Counted from the stretch's first letter, positions 34,246-46,399 are shown. The stretch: 64,000 nt of DNA from Diprion similis (GCF_021155765.1 NC_060111.1:124001-188000), one strand, 5' to 3'. Notes: generated by a model not told the origin, from the letters alone. A program made the numbers and translations.

Positions 34246-37200
34246 TCAGAGAGAGGACATGTCGGGCTGTTTGAAGAATACTCGCGCGCCTGAGAGGCTG
34301 TAATAGAGAAGTTGAAACTCGGCATTTCTTTCCACCAGACGTTTCAGCGTTAAAGCTCTAGTCTGTTGTAACTTTTCATCGCCACAATCGTCTTTATGCT
34401 GGGCTGCTATTCTCTCTAGAGTCATTTGTTCTTCGACGGTTTTGAACCACTGAAGTCCGTCTATTTCCGTATTCTGATCAAGGAGGGCATTAATGTAGGC
34501 GACTCCCATTGCAAATCCATCATCCGTAAAGGCTGCCCCAGTTTTATTCTTTTTAGACATTTTCTCTTTGTTTGCTAGAGCATTATCCACATAGCTGAGT
34601 GTGAGTGGGGGAATGATAGCGTAAAATTGTTGCAAGTGGATGTTTTTTGTGTCACGGAATGCAGAAGCGAATACATCCACCAGCAATCTGAAGTATTGCG
34701 TTCCTTCTGTGAAGCTTTGCACTAAATTTGCAATGTCATCGTCTAGCCGTTTTCCAGCAGCTTGTGTAGTTATTGTAAAATCCAGCATCTTACATGTTGA
34801 CTCAAACACAGTGTCAGAATTAATTGCGGGGAGAAAGGCAATCGCGTTGGAACAAGCGTGCAAACCCCCAGACCGAATCAGTCTAACGTAACCCAGGGCA
34901 TTCCCTATTTGAGATACCAGGATTCTAAATTGATCTAGATAACTGAGACCATCCGTCGTCATTCCAAGCTTGCGTATACCCTTCTGAAACTTCTCAGCTC
35001 TCTCATATGTATAAGGAGTTGCTCTGCTCTCTCTCTGCAATTTGATGAATCTGATATCTCGTATTAATCGTGACTTTATATGTTCATCAAATAGGAATTG
35101 TGAAAATGTGTGTAGCTTCGCACGGAGAAATTGATAGACGAAATTCACTGTAGTGCTCATTATTCCATTGCCATGAGTTCTAATCGAGTTCGCTATGTGT
35201 CTTATCCCGATTGTGTTGAGATATTTATTAGAACTAGTACGCTCTATGAAAGTCTGCGTATTTAAGTTGTACAAGTATTTGGCAACGAATGTGTTTATAT
35301 TTCTCATTATTTCAAGCGCATCTAAACCCTGTTCCAAATTCTGTGTTGGTAAATGATCCTGAACCATTTCCAGATTAAGTTTATAGCCAGCTAATCTCCG
35401 CATGGTTCCGTACGTCCTCCAGTCATGTAGAGCCACAGTGGTGAGATTGTAAAACATGCTGTCCAAATAATGTTCGATGAACCTTTTTGGGCTTAAGAAA
35501 TTATCAGCAACAGGTAGTGGAGAGGCTCTGACTATTCTGTTGGAATTAACAGCCCCAATCTTGAATGGATTCGAGTCATCCAGCTTGAGATGTGCGTGTA
35601 CATGTAACCTTAGGCTGGTTTCAATCTCGTGACAGGCTGGTTCTAGGACATATTTCACCAGCATTTCCCTATGCTCTTTATTCCTGCTATCCATGGAATT
35701 GGGAGGCTCATGATCAGTTACTGCGCTATTCAGTGCACTGAGTAAATGAACAATCCGACTTATATCTGAGTTACCATCTATGACCATGCTTAAATAAGCG
35801 GGCAGCATGCTTCGGTGATAGAGTACAATGGAGTAATCGCATGCCTGCCTAACCAGATCATGTAATTCGGCGATAGTATCGTAGGCGTCCAGATGTCCCC
35901 TTAATTTGACTAATTCTTCCTCTTTGAAGCTGTCTGTCAGTTGGCTAGCAGCTGCCAGAGCGCAGCGTGTTATCAGCCTCCTATCGTCGGTTGGGGGACC
36001 GTTCATTAGTCTCATACCAAGGCCTATCAGCGTCATAGCATCAAGCTGCTCTCTGCTGTATCCTTTGTCCTTGCTAAGCATCAATCCTCTCTTAGCGGTT
36101 TCAAGGATGACCAATATTTGATAGCTGAGATGCTGGATAACATGGCTCTGAGATAGAATAATGACAGAGCCGAAAGTGTAAAATGTTGTTTCAAGTGACT
36201 TCTGCATTTCTATGAGTCTGCATACAAGCTGGACAATGTTTCGGCTCATTGGTTTCAGTAGAGCAGCGTGAAGATTGGTGGTGAAAAATATGTTCTCCTT
36301 TACCTGCTGCACCAGGTTTACAAACTCAATAAGTATACAGCATCTTCGTTCCAGATCAGATTGCTGAAATTTCTCAACAGGTTGCACGAATATGTACTGC
36401 ATCTCGACTGACCACTGGGTCGCCCTTCGAGCCAAGGAATTTGTGACCTCTGACAATTTCTGGATCTTAGAGGCAAGGATCTTTTCCCCGGCTTGGGAGC
36501 CGACTAACATGCCAGCTTCTTTTGGGATTGCATTGGCCAAAAATTTATTTGGAATCCAAATAATATTGCCAATCAGATTAATAGAGTAGTATTTTTTATT
36601 CATTTCGCAAAGCCTCTTAAGAACCTTCTTATCTACAGTTCCAAACAATTTGACAATGACGACTGCCGCCACATTTGTTCGGATCCAATTTTTGTTAAAC
36701 ACTAAATTGTCACTAGCTTTCTTCTCCACATCCAGCATGGTATTCTTCAAGTAACAAGCAAAGCGATTCTGCATTATTGGACTTTTTTTCACATCCATCG
36801 CCCTGTCGATAGCTACGAGGAATAAATTATTAGCCAAAAGTTGATGGCGCAGATCTTTCAGCAGCTTTTCAAAAGTACATAACTTTGAGCTAGGTATATT
36901 GAATTGCTCAGAGTTGTGGAGCATTGTGCTGGCACGGATGCAGTACTGATCCCAAGTATCGAGAAGCGATGGTTGAGCAGCGATGACCTCATCTAGAGTT
37001 ACAAATATTACAAATAAATCAACCAGATGTTCAATGACCAGTGGAAAGTAAATATCGTAGGCATTGCTCGTAAGATTTGAGAGTTGCTGGATTGTCAGAT
37101 TTGCGACAAGAGACACCCGATTAACGTATGCCGATAGGTCCTGCAGAATTGATAACAAGATGTTGACATTGTCCCCCTTTGCATCGACGCTGCATCGGTC

Positions 37201-37527
37201 GCCCTGGGTGAGCAGCCTCTGGTAGAATTTGTTACCTTCGATTTTCAGTAGTCTGATTTCCCTGCAAGTACCCGCGACCGCCGCGAGAAGCTTGGCCAAT
37301 GTTTTGTTCTCCATTTCTACCATGTCCATTATGGTAATATCTTCGCGGGGGTTGTAAAAGAGACGGATCGGCCCTTGGATGACGTATTTCAGAGATGTGT
37401 CAGGAACCCAGCTTGAATCCTCAATTGATTTATTGAAAAAGTTGCCATACTTTTTTAGCTGCGCTTCTCCGACCGTTCGATGAACTGCCTCATCCCTCGC
37501 ACTGTTCCACGATATGGAGTCTATCAT
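34246..37527 (-). CDS. WASHC4: WASH complex subunit 4 (SWIP), single coding exon
   Basis: SWIP is a large scaffold of the WASH complex, which drives Arp2/3-dependent actin assembly on endosomes. One uninterrupted frame codes 1093 residues (human 1173). The start MIDSISWNSARDEAVHRTVG leads into QLKKYGNFF, like the human QLKNYGKF. Highly conserved blocks fill the C-terminal half: HTHLKLDD-like (HAHLKLDDSNPFKIG), NLTTVALHDWRTYGTMRRLA, EIMRNINTFVAKYLYNLNTQ, FIERTSSNKYLNT, DEHIKSRLIRDIRF, GYVRLIRSGGLHACSNAI and KNKTGAAFTDDGFAMGVAYI. It ends FKQPDMSSL, so the acidic tail of the human protein is absent. No intron interrupts 3.3 kb of coding sequence, unlike most neighbours. The full, undamaged frame argues against a dead retrocopy. 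Confidence 0.96.
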   Translation of the reverse strand: MIDSISWNSARDEAVHRTVGEAQLKKYGNFFNKSIEDSSWVPDTSLKYVIQGPIRLFYNPREDITIMDMVEMENKTLAKLLAAVAGTCREIRLLKIEGNKFYQRLLTQGDRCSVDAKGDNVNILLSILQDLSAYVNRVSLVANLTIQQLSNLTSNAYDIYFPLVIEHLVDLFVIFVTLDEVIAAQPSLLDTWDQYCIRASTMLHNSEQFNIPSSKLCTFEKLLKDLRHQLLANNLFLVAIDRAMDVKKSPIMQNRFACYLKNTMLDVEKKASDNLVFNKNWIRTNVAAVVIVKLFGTVDKKVLKRLCEMNKKYYSINLIGNIIWIPNKFLANAIPKEAGMLVGSQAGEKILASKIQKLSEVTNSLARRATQWSVEMQYIFVQPVEKFQQSDLERRCCILIEFVNLVQQVKENIFFTTNLHAALLKPMSRNIVQLVCRLIEMQKSLETTFYTFGSVIILSQSHVIQHLSYQILVILETAKRGLMLSKDKGYSREQLDAMTLIGLGMRLMNGPPTDDRRLITRCALAAASQLTDSFKEEELVKLRGHLDAYDTIAELHDLVRQACDYSIVLYHRSMLPAYLSMVIDGNSDISRIVHLLSALNSAVTDHEPPNSMDSRNKEHREMLVKYVLEPACHEIETSLRLHVHAHLKLDDSNPFKIGAVNSNRIVRASPLPVADNFLSPKRFIEHYLDSMFYNLTTVALHDWRTYGTMRRLAGYKLNLEMVQDHLPTQNLEQGLDALEIMRNINTFVAKYLYNLNTQTFIERTSSNKYLNTIGIRHIANSIRTHGNGIMSTTVNFVYQFLRAKLHTFSQFLFDEHIKSRLIRDIRFIKLQRESRATPYTYERAEKFQKGIRKLGMTTDGLSYLDQFRILVSQIGNALGYVRLIRSGGLHACSNAIAFLPAINSDTVFESTCKMLDFTITTQAAGKRLDDDIANLVQSFTEGTQYFRLLVDVFASAFRDTKNIHLQQFYAIIPPLTLSYVDNALANKEKMSKKNKTGAAFTDDGFAMGVAYINALLDQNTEIDGLQWFKTVEEQMTLERIAAQHKDDCGDEKLQQTRALTLKRLVERNAEFQLLYYSLSGARVFFKQPDMSSL

Positions 37528-38153
37528 CTCAAGGGTGCGAATTTTTCACTATGCAGTTTCACAGTATCAATATTGGCTGTCAGATTTACCGTCCATTAAG
37601 CTTCTTCCCAGAGTTCGGCCTATGCATTATAGGTTAGTTCGCCGACGTCAATTTCCACTGGTAGATTTTATGGTTAGACAGAGTGTCGGAACGATAACAG
37701 GACAGCCCGTTTGTCGCGCACGCCCAGTGACGCCCATACAAATCACGATCCATGATATAGATGAAATTCTTCTCTCTGGATTGAATATCAACCCAACTGA
37801 TGCTGCAAGGTCGTGAAGCTGCGTAACACCAAATAAGAATCACACCCACATCATATCAATCAAACCATGGTAAAATTAGGGGTTTACTGTCAAACTGTAA
37901 CCAGGGTCAGGTGCAAAGTAAATTTTCGATAAAATCGTTTATTAACCGATAGTGTTTTTACAGCTTGTTCAATAATTCAACGGATCCTTACTCGAGGGTG
38001 GGCACAGTTTCTGTATGAAACGTACCTAAAAACAACTTTAAAAAAAAAAGGATAATTTCTGAACGAAATACAACTGGAGTATGATCATTGATGTGGTATC
38101 GCCAATTTGTTTTTGAATTGTGAAAAATCAGAGTTTTCTAAAAGGTTTTTTCT
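37528..38153. other. spacer between RAD17 stop and WASHC4 start
   Basis: Holds the RAD17 3' UTR and the WASHC4 promoter on the minus strand. The 100-codon plus-strand open frame at 37514-37816 overlaps the WASHC4 start in antisense and has no recognisable content. Confidence 0.4.
37938..37943 (-). promoter_or_regulatory. AATAAA polyadenylation signal of RAD17
   Basis: Minus-strand hexamer about 210 bases after the RAD17 stop. Confidence 0.55.
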
Positions 38154-40505
38154 TCAGTTCCCAAGCCCCTTGAATGTTGTTGTCGAGACTAATTTAGGGC
38201 TGATCAACGCTTTGTACCAGAGGATTTCAGTGGATGCGAGATCCCTGCAGCTGGAAGTAATAATAAAAACGTTCATTTTCACATTCCAAATTCGAAACTA
38301 TAACCACTGCCTGGCTATAACTCACATCTTCTCGTCATTAAGTGGTTTTCTTACTGGATTCCAACCTGGCACAGGATCAGTATTGGTAATCATTATCCCA
38401 CGGATACAAAACGACAATCCAAGTTTGCCCAAATGAGAGTCCTGAAATTTTTTCCATTGTCGTACAATATCACAGATCAAAATTACGTGATCTCACATTC
38501 ATTTCCTTAGCAGAGAAATGTAAAATGTAGATCAACAGGTATCTTTCCATTCTTATTCGTATTTTTACTTGATTATCAATGTAATGGCAAAGTATGCACA
38601 TTTCTAAGAGTTTTTGGCAAAAGTTGTTGAATAGAACTTTTATCACATATCATTTACATATCACTTCGGAACATAATTCACATACCCTCCATTCGGATGT
38701 AAGACAATCAGAAATGCTAAGTATATCAGTGGCTGCACTAGCTTCTTCGATTCCTCTTGTGGTATTCAAATGATTTTCATGTAAAAACCGTACGAAGGTA
38801 GATGGTTGAGTTTGGAAGAAGTATGCAATTTCTTCTGGGTCATGTACAAACTTCCATGAATTTCCTTCAACCAAGCCTGCAAATTTAAATGACCATTAAG
38901 TACTGGATAATCACAAAATCGGTATTTGGCAGAACTTCACGATACTTTGAATGCAAGATTAATTTAAATTACAAATGTAACTTGTAATTCACGTAGCAAA
39001 AAGTTCTACAAGATGTGTTTCGATTTACTTTTAGATATGAATTATTACTTACGTTTGGGATTAGTTACTCGTCCAATGGCATGAAGTAGGCTTAAAGATT
39101 CTCCACGACCTCTTCCTTCGCAATCGAGTTGTCTATTAGGTACTAGAAGTATACGAACATTGAATAACATTAAAGCTAAATCCCGTGGCTGTATATGAAG
39201 CTGTGTAAAGTTCTATGAAAAGGCTGTACATAAAAACCTTTCAGAGAAGCAAATATGAGGTTGATAACAGTGCTCCTAATATCTCCGATATTGTTGGATA
39301 ATATTTCCTCTATGATATGTTGCGACACATGTACCATTTGGGAGGCTCTGGTGTTAAAGACTAATGAAACTCTTTTCAAAATATTTTTCGTGACGGCTTG
39401 TGTGACTGGATTTATGCTGCAAAGTGGTACAGTCAAATTCAACGAGACGATTACAGCGAAGAGCGAAATTTTATTTTAGCAATTCTTTTCTAGTTCAACA
39501 AAAGTACATGAAATATGAATTTCATTACAGCAGCTTTACCTGATATGGCAAATACCAAATTTTTCCCTGACATTTGGTGGAAATAAGGTTTGCAGCGCTC
39601 CCATGCCCCCTGAATCAGTGCAAATAAATACAATTGGTTCTTTGCCCATCCCAAAGTATTGCCTGATAAATAATTAGAACCATATCACTTGAATTCAATA
39701 CATAAAATGCAAAATCTGGAAAGTAAACTTACTCTAGCAGTGCGTGAAAGGCATCTTTATCGTCGAAATAAACATTTGGAAAGTCTTTAACCAGTAGTAG
39801 GCGCCTGCAACAATCTTCAAAGAGAGAACTGTATCTTGTAGTTCTGACCATGAAATCTTGAAATTTATCTCCTTGCTTTGTGAATCTATCTAGAAAAAAG
39901 ATAGCAAATTATTTAATGAGTATTTATCAACGAAATTAAAAATAAATGTGTCTTTTATACTAAAAACAGTATTGAACAACCTACTATTTTCATCCGCGCC
40001 TTGATCAGCTGGAGTGATCCATTCGACACATTCAAACTCCTTCTCTTTAGCAAGTAGCTTAAAGCTGACAGTTTTTCCAGAACCCGAAGGACCCGAGAGA
40101 ATCAGAGCGCACGGCTTGCCCTTGACAGTTGTATATTCCAACCAGTCGTTTATTTCTCTTTGTTTTTGTCGGCTAATCGACAACTCTGAGACTTCTTGAG
40201 GTTCGGAAGCTTTGAGAAGAGCCGGTAAGCTGTTTATGTGCGTTTTTTTCTCAAAGACATTTATTGTTTGTGGCACTCGGTCTAGAGACAGTACTTCTGT
40301 TTCTATCTTCGGTCGCTTTGCAGGTGTCACCACATCTCGTTCATTCATGTCGCAGTCAAAGGACCATGACGTCCGAATATCTTTGGTCTTCTGTAAATTC
40401 CAACAAATTCGAAGAGCTGTGAGATCGTTCCGACACGTTATAAGTTTGGAGTTATTATGACAGTGTTTTCGGTATTCAATGCTTATTCACCTTTGAAACA
40501 GACAT
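38154..40505 (-). CDS. RAD17: RAD17, checkpoint clamp loader subunit (short form)
   Basis: RAD17 with RFC2-5 loads the 9-1-1 clamp at damaged DNA. Nine exons keep phase: 40505-40491, 40390-39985, 39889-39733, 39662-39540, 39416-39238, 39142-39053, 38876-38686, 38441-38326, 38250-38154, for 457 residues. The five-codon first exon (MSVSK) is chosen because it joins in phase to KTKDIRTSWSFDCDMNERD, which resembles the human start. Walker A is GPSGSGKT at about 105-112 and the Walker B region is LLLVKDFPN. The SINPVTQ segment with GDIRSTVINLIF matches the human sensor-2 region. SLLHAIGRV and FVRFLHENH lie in the clamp-loader collar. The protein stops well before the end of the human one (about 680) and lacks its acidic, KYxxL-bearing tail. 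Confidence 0.9.
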
Positions 40506-40986
40506 GTCTGTAGTTCTGAGCAAGGAATGTGGTTTGAAATTGAAGTGATTCTAGGTCTGGATACTTCTTGATTGTTACCTGCTGGCAAACTTTAAAGTGA
40601 CATAATATTCATTCATATTTCATAGTTCATTGATAGGCGTTCAAATGTTGACATTTGTAGCAGCACCTCCTTGACAGCACCGTGCAGTTCAACGGTGCAG
40701 TACGCCACTGGAATATGTCTGATGTGATATATTCGTCGGACACTGCAGCTACCTCTGGCTAAGTTTAGTGGAATAAGTTCAATCGGCCATGTTTAAATAC
40801 ACTCAGCAAGTATTGACATAACCTCTCTTGTGATAAGCGGTTGAGCCATAGAACTTATACTACGGTTGAGCACAACAACGTCGTGAGGCGCAAACAAAAC
40901 GTTGCTTCGATTAGGATGGAAGAAGTTTAGAAATTAAGGTTGAAATTTCAGAATGCTCTAAGAATATATTTCCTAAATAATCCAAG
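40506..40986. promoter_or_regulatory. shared divergent promoter, RAD17 / PRPF31
   Basis: The two start codons are 481 bases apart in opposite directions. No TATA box is obvious. Shared control is inferred from geometry only. Confidence 0.5.
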
Positions 40987-43286
40987 ATGTCTTTGGCTGA
41001 CGAACTGCTGGCTGATTTGGAGGAGAACGATGACGCGGACAAGTTTATGGAAGAAGATGAGCCGGAATTTATTCCACCAGCAACCGTAACGAAGCCGATT
41101 GAAGAAGGTCCGGCTTATCATCCACGTTCGTATAGGTTACCGCATAATACAAACTTTACTTAAAATTCGATACTTCATTGCAGAAGTCAAAGTTGCTTCC
41201 GTTCGAGAACTTGCCAAATTGTGCGACTCTCCACAGCTCCAGAAAGTCGTTTCTCTTATAGACAGCTATGGCAAAATACCGAGAAAGTCAGCCGACATAG
41301 TAGGTCCGGTTGAATCTGACCCTGAGTATCAGCTCATCGTCGAGGCAAACAATATTGCCGTCGATATCGATGACGAAATAGGTAAGTTTGCCACGGATTG
41401 CAACGGCTTCACCATGCTCAATGGTTGGTTCATATTGTCAGTGCCATCCACAAAGTAGGTTCCGGTTATGGCAATGTGAGTTTTTTTAACGAATGCCAAA
41501 TTTTTTCAATACCTGTGGGTCCCCAATTTTTCAGCCATCATTCATAGATTTACAAGGGATAAATACTCAAAAAGATTTCCTGAGCTGGAGTCGCTGGTAG
41601 TTGGTCCATTGGAGTACGTCATGACGGTTTGTGAATTGGGGAACGATTTGGATCGAGCTAAGAACAATGAAAAGTTGCAGCAGTTCTTAACTCAAGCTAC
41701 TATCATGGTGGTGTCGGTAACTGCATCTACTACTCAAGGGTGAATTTTCCACTCAATTTTAGCATCCTGGTGAAAAAATTGCTCATCCCATAATTTTTGT
41801 CATTCAATAATCTACGTCTCCCTTATTAGCCAACTTATGACTGAAGAGGAAAAAGAGGCAATATGTGAAGCCTGCAATATGGCCGTAGAACTGAACAATT
41901 GCAAGCTGAAAATATTCGAATATGTCGAAAGCAGGATGGCTTTCATAGCACCAAACCTTTCTATAATCGTCGGAGCTTCGACCGCGGCAAAAATCATGGG
42001 TAAGTGAGGTAACTGCGGAAAACGAAGTCACTGTATCAGTTTACTATCGGGCAAATTTGAATTCGTTTTGTATCAATTTCAATTGTTACAGGGATTGCTG
42101 GCGGTTTGACAAAACTATCTAAAATGCCAGCTTGCAATCTCCTGGTGTTGGGCTCCCAAAAAAAAATGCTTTCGGGATTTTCCCAGGTAGCTGCCCTCCC
42201 CCATGCCGGATTTATTTATTATTCTGACATAGTGCAGGACACACCGCCTGTAAGTATTTCAATGGTTTCTTTGCAATTTACAATCTAATCTATCTTGGTT
42301 CTGACTTATCTTCAACTTATTTTTCTGCCCACAGGACTTGCGGAGAAAAGCAGCGAGGCTTGTTGCCACAAAGAGTATGCTGGCTGCGCGAGTCGATGCT
42401 TGTCACGAGAGTACAGACGGTCACATTGGCCAAGCGCTAAGGGACGAGATAGAAAAAAAATTGGATAAGCTGCAAGAACCCCCGCCAGTAAAATTCATAA
42501 AACCTCTTCCTAAACCAATCGATCCTGGTCGAAAGAAGCGAGGCGGTAAACGTGTACGAAAAATGAAAGAACGGTATGCGATCACGGAATTTCGAAAGCA
42601 CGCAAACCGGATGAACTTTGCCGACGTAAGTCTTATCTAAAGTTCAACAAATCGGGGTATCAGATTTCGGAAATCTGGAGAAAAATACCATTTCATTATT
42701 TTTCTTGCTCCGCAGATTGAGAATGACGCTTATCAAGAGGACTTGGGTTACTCCAGAGGGACTATTGGCAAAACGGGAACAGGCCGTATCAGGCTACCTC
42801 AAATTGATGAAAAAACGAAGGTGCGGATATCAAAAACACTTCAAAAAAACTTGCAGAAACAGCAGCAATGGGGCGGCAGTACGACAGTCAAAAAGCAGGT
42901 GTCCGGTACTGCATCGAGCGTTGCCTTCACCCCGCTACAGGTAAATTATCTGGTTTTTTATTTCTGGAGTATGACGAAGGACCTCCGAGTTATTAATTTT
43001 AAAACACATCGACTCTCTGTCATAATTTTATGCTCACAAATTCTATGCACAAAGTCTAGTATTGACAGCAGTACAATTATATCGATTTTGGATTGTTTTT
43101 TTATTTTCGATTAGTTTCTACGCATCTGTGAATAACTGTGGACATTCACTGGTTTGGTATAAATACTCAATTCTTTATTAGGGTCTGGAAATCGTGAATC
43201 CTCAAGCAGCAGAGAAGAGAGTCAACGAAGCGAACGCGAAGTACTTTTCAAACACTGCAGGTTTCCTCAAAATAAAAAAGTCATAA
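40987..43286 (+). CDS. PRPF31: U4/U6 small nuclear ribonucleoprotein Prp31
   Basis: Prp31 holds the U4 5' stem-loop with 15.5K protein and links U4/U6 to U5 in the tri-snRNP. Eight exons: 40987-41107, 41184-41381, 41535-41739, 41830-41999, 42092-42249, 42335-42625, 42716-42940, 43182-43286, for about 490 residues (human 499). It starts MSLADELLADLEE, as in man. The Nop domain is clear: KYSKRFPELESLV, IMVVSVTASTTQGQ, YVESRMAFIAPNLSIIVGAS, GGLTKLSKMPACNLLVLGSQ, HAGFIYYSDIVQ, then RRKAARLVATKSMLAARVDA. The basic KKRGGKRVRKMKERYAITEF stretch and the C-terminal SGTASSVAFTPLQGLEIVNP complete the match. The first donor is uncertain: GAAG|GTCCGG at 41107 or CCAC|GTTCGT at 41125 both keep phase, and neither is strong. 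Confidence 0.93.
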
Positions 43287-44539
43287 TTTACCTATATTAA
43301 TCATTTTCGCTTCGTCACCGCTAAAAATAATGACGCTCATATAATTCTACCATTCGGAGTATAATTACGTAGGTAAGAGTACATTGTCTTTGATATAAAA
43401 GAAAATAATGATGATAAAGATAGCGACAATTTTGATCGCATTATTCAAAGTTCGTAAAATTAATTTGTGTCCGACGGCGAGTGTTCTTCGCTATAGCGTT
43501 TACAGAGATATCTAGCGTTCCATTTATCTGTCCACCTGGGGTGACTTTGAGATTTTAATCTCTCATCTATCGCTTATTGTCGATTCTCTCGTAACATAGT
43601 AGAAAAAAGTGATCTGACACTGATCTGTATCTGGCACCTCGCGTAAGATCGACGTCCTCAGTAGCTACATGATATTCATCTATGTATTCTTTTTCTATAT
43701 CTACTTCGCGTCGATCCTTGCCACCTTACATTTGAATTACCGCGACTGCGTGTTACGAGCACGATCTCACCCGCTCAACAAGCTCCGCAAAAACTAGTTC
43801 CGCGGTGTCAGGCTTCGGTTCGAAGCGGTTCGGGTTCGTTGGTCGAACGGTGCTGCGAGTGAAAGCATACATCGGTCAATTGCACAAATTGTGAATGACA
43901 TGCCGCCGCATTACCCACGTGCATAGTCTCATACTCGAAGTTTATATGTATGATATTTCTGTGCCATATGCCCAAAAATTTTTTTGAAAACGAACGTGAA
44001 ATCTCTTTCATCCTAGAGTCACGAGGCGCGCGCCTTATCTTTTTAGCGCAACGTACTGTCGCCGTTTGAAAGCTGCAGAATCGATGAATCGGATAACAAT
44101 TACAGAGTACGAAAAGAAAATTTGCCACTGACAGTGAAATTCCTCTTCCCCGAATTCGGAGCACTCAGCGGTACGTTGTGGTTCGTCAACTTTGGCCCAC
44201 TCCATCATCCGTCGCAAGCTGAAATTGAAAACAAACCGATCGCGGCCTGTTTACCTGCGTAAAGTATCGCATCGTAACCCGGCTTCCACATGCGTGTCGT
44301 GACACGGAGTCCGATCCAAGCCGGTGCCTGTGTTACTCCCTTTCTCGTTTCCCGCGTGGCCGAGGCTGTTGATTTTGCTTCGGTGCCGAAAATTGTCGGT
44401 GAACGTGACAAGGTTGTTGGAAAATCGTGTCGCTCGAACCTCTCTCGGTGCCTCTGCTCGTTGCGCCCCGCAGCTATACGGCGATACTCCCAGGTGGTAT
44501 CGGGTCAAGGCAATATTTGGCCCATCGGGGATCGCAAGG
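43287..44539. other. spacer between PRPF31 and the first CDR2-like exon
   Basis: AT-rich PRPF31 3' flank, then from about 44240 a GC-richer block that leads without a gap into the exon at 44540. This suits a promoter and 5' UTR. The minus-strand open frames here (43808-44164 and 44251-44778) show no family features. Confidence 0.4.
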
Positions 44540-44615
44540 ATGGCTAGTTTCAACGACCTCAAGACCGAGTGGTCCATGCTGTGCCAGGAGTGCACCGACT
44601 GTTGGACAAAGACGG
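44540..44615 (+). CDS. cen: candidate alternative first coding exon A of the CDR2/centrocortin-like gene
   Basis: ATG in good context (GCAAGGATGG) codes MASFNDLKTEWSMLCQECTD then CWTKT, and ends at a strong donor (ACGG|GTGAGC) with one base left over. That is the phase needed by the common exon at 59740, which would read on as [10 protein letters not shown]. It sits at the edge of a GC-rich block. No other plus-strand exon that could receive it is visible before 59740. The splice is inferred from phase and position and spans 15 kb. It could instead start a gene with exons I cannot see. Confidence 0.45.
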
Positions 44616-45935
44616 GTGAGCCTATGACTATTAAGACATTAGTTGTAGCATTCTGGACGTTCGCGTCACATTCGCGTTTTCTTAACACGTGCGGCCGTTG
44701 GCGAACTGAAATCGAGAACGCTCTTATTCTGGACTTTCTTTCTCCCTCTCTCGTCTTTACTTTCGGTTGACCTATCATAATTATTATATTGTGGTTTGGG
44801 AGACAAGGAGGAAATAAAAACAGTGTTAGAAAAAGCGTTTCGCGTTTTTACACCGGCACGCAATTTGTATAAATAACTTCCAAAATCCATAACAGTCAGC
44901 CCATCGATCGGATTGTAGTTAGATCGGTTGTTCGGTTGGACAGGTGAAATGAGAATCGAGATTCGGCACTCACAGCATGTTGCCGTGACGGAGAACGATA
45001 TACCTATAGCTGTACAATACAAATTAGAACAGAAATCGCCGGGAGCTATAATATTTTCGATAGAAATGTTGAGAGCAGTGCGCAGATGGAACGTTGAGAT
45101 TACGTTTATAGCGGCACAAAGCTCGATGTTGTTTTGATCAGTGGGCAAGGATGTTATACACAATTTAACCGTAGGCGCGTATACATATTTTTTACACGGT
45201 ATTGACTTATACGTGTAGGTGTGTGTGTGCCTGCGCCGAAAGGTCGCCCCTGCAACGATGAAAACAATACGATAGATAACCTAGTATTGTATACGTACAA
45301 TACCAAACGTTCCTTTGATCAAAGTGTGTAAACCGTAGAATTAACAATAAGAAGAAACTACAATAGGTGATGGTAAAGATGCTGGAATAATTAATAGACA
45401 CCTGTGCCAAATTGTCTCGAACGACTGTCACCTCTGGCAATTCGCTTTTCATCACGTGCTTGGGATGGGTCGTAGGTACGATGTGTGTTCGAAGAAACGG
45501 TTGACGTCGGCCGAGTGCATGGAAAAGAGAATAGACAGCGTCCTGCCCTGCATGTATAATAATGTACATGTATGTACATACAATGTATTCACCTACGTTC
45601 ACGTTGTACGAACGGCAACCGGAGTATTCACCCGACAAGAGAGCCACGCCCGCCACATTCCAAATTCAGTCGTTATAGCCATCCTCTCTTACGCATTGAA
45701 CCACAATTCATTTCGTTGATGTACATTATACATACATGTAATCACAAATATACTCTTCCGCGCATTAGCACCGGCAACGGTTTTTCGACCGTTACGATTT
45801 TTGTAAACTCAGGGCCAGTGCAGTATCGATGAATACTGCATACAAATGATCCCGACAATCGATGGCCCAGAATCATTGTATTTCGCAGTTACCGAATGTA
45901 TAGAAACAGACGTTTCATCCGTAACCGAATGACTG

Positions 45936-45947
45936 CCCCCCCCCCCC
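45936..45947 (+). repeat. poly-C run
   Basis: Twelve C, followed by TCCCCCTGCCCC. Confidence 0.85.
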
Positions 45948-46399
45948 TCCCCCTGCCCCTTCACATAATTAAGAAGAAATGAAATGAATATGTCTCCCAT
46001 CTGCGGAGAATTCGACGGTTAGCCAAACCGATTGTAAGGATTCCGAAGTATGGATGAACTTTGGCGCTTTTCAAAGTGAATTATGAGCTCGATAAGGATT
46101 ATGGTGCGTGAAATTTATAGATCTGTCTAAATATATGATGAAATATTCGAAAAAATCACAGCAAGTATAACACGAGTATCATAAAATTGTTGCAAAATTA
46201 AAAAAAAATACAGGGATCTTTTGGAAAAGTTGCGAAACGTTCAAAACAACGTTTGTATTGATTCTACTAGGGGTAAGAAACTTTTTCAAAGAGGAGCAGT
46301 AACGTCGTAAACGGAATAGCTCGACGCGTGTATCCTATCTACGGATCAGTGAAGTTGTGAGCCGACAATCGTTTGTTGCATGGTTGATAAAAATTTTTA

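Noticed and set aside
37514-37816. 100-codon plus-strand open frame overlapping the WASHC4 start
   Set aside because: No similarity that I recognise, no splice sites in phase. It sits in the WASHC4 promoter and is better read as chance.
43808-44778. Minus-strand open frames of 118 and 175 codons
   Set aside because: They lie opposite the promoter-like block and first exon candidate at 44540; composition explains them, and no motif is present.
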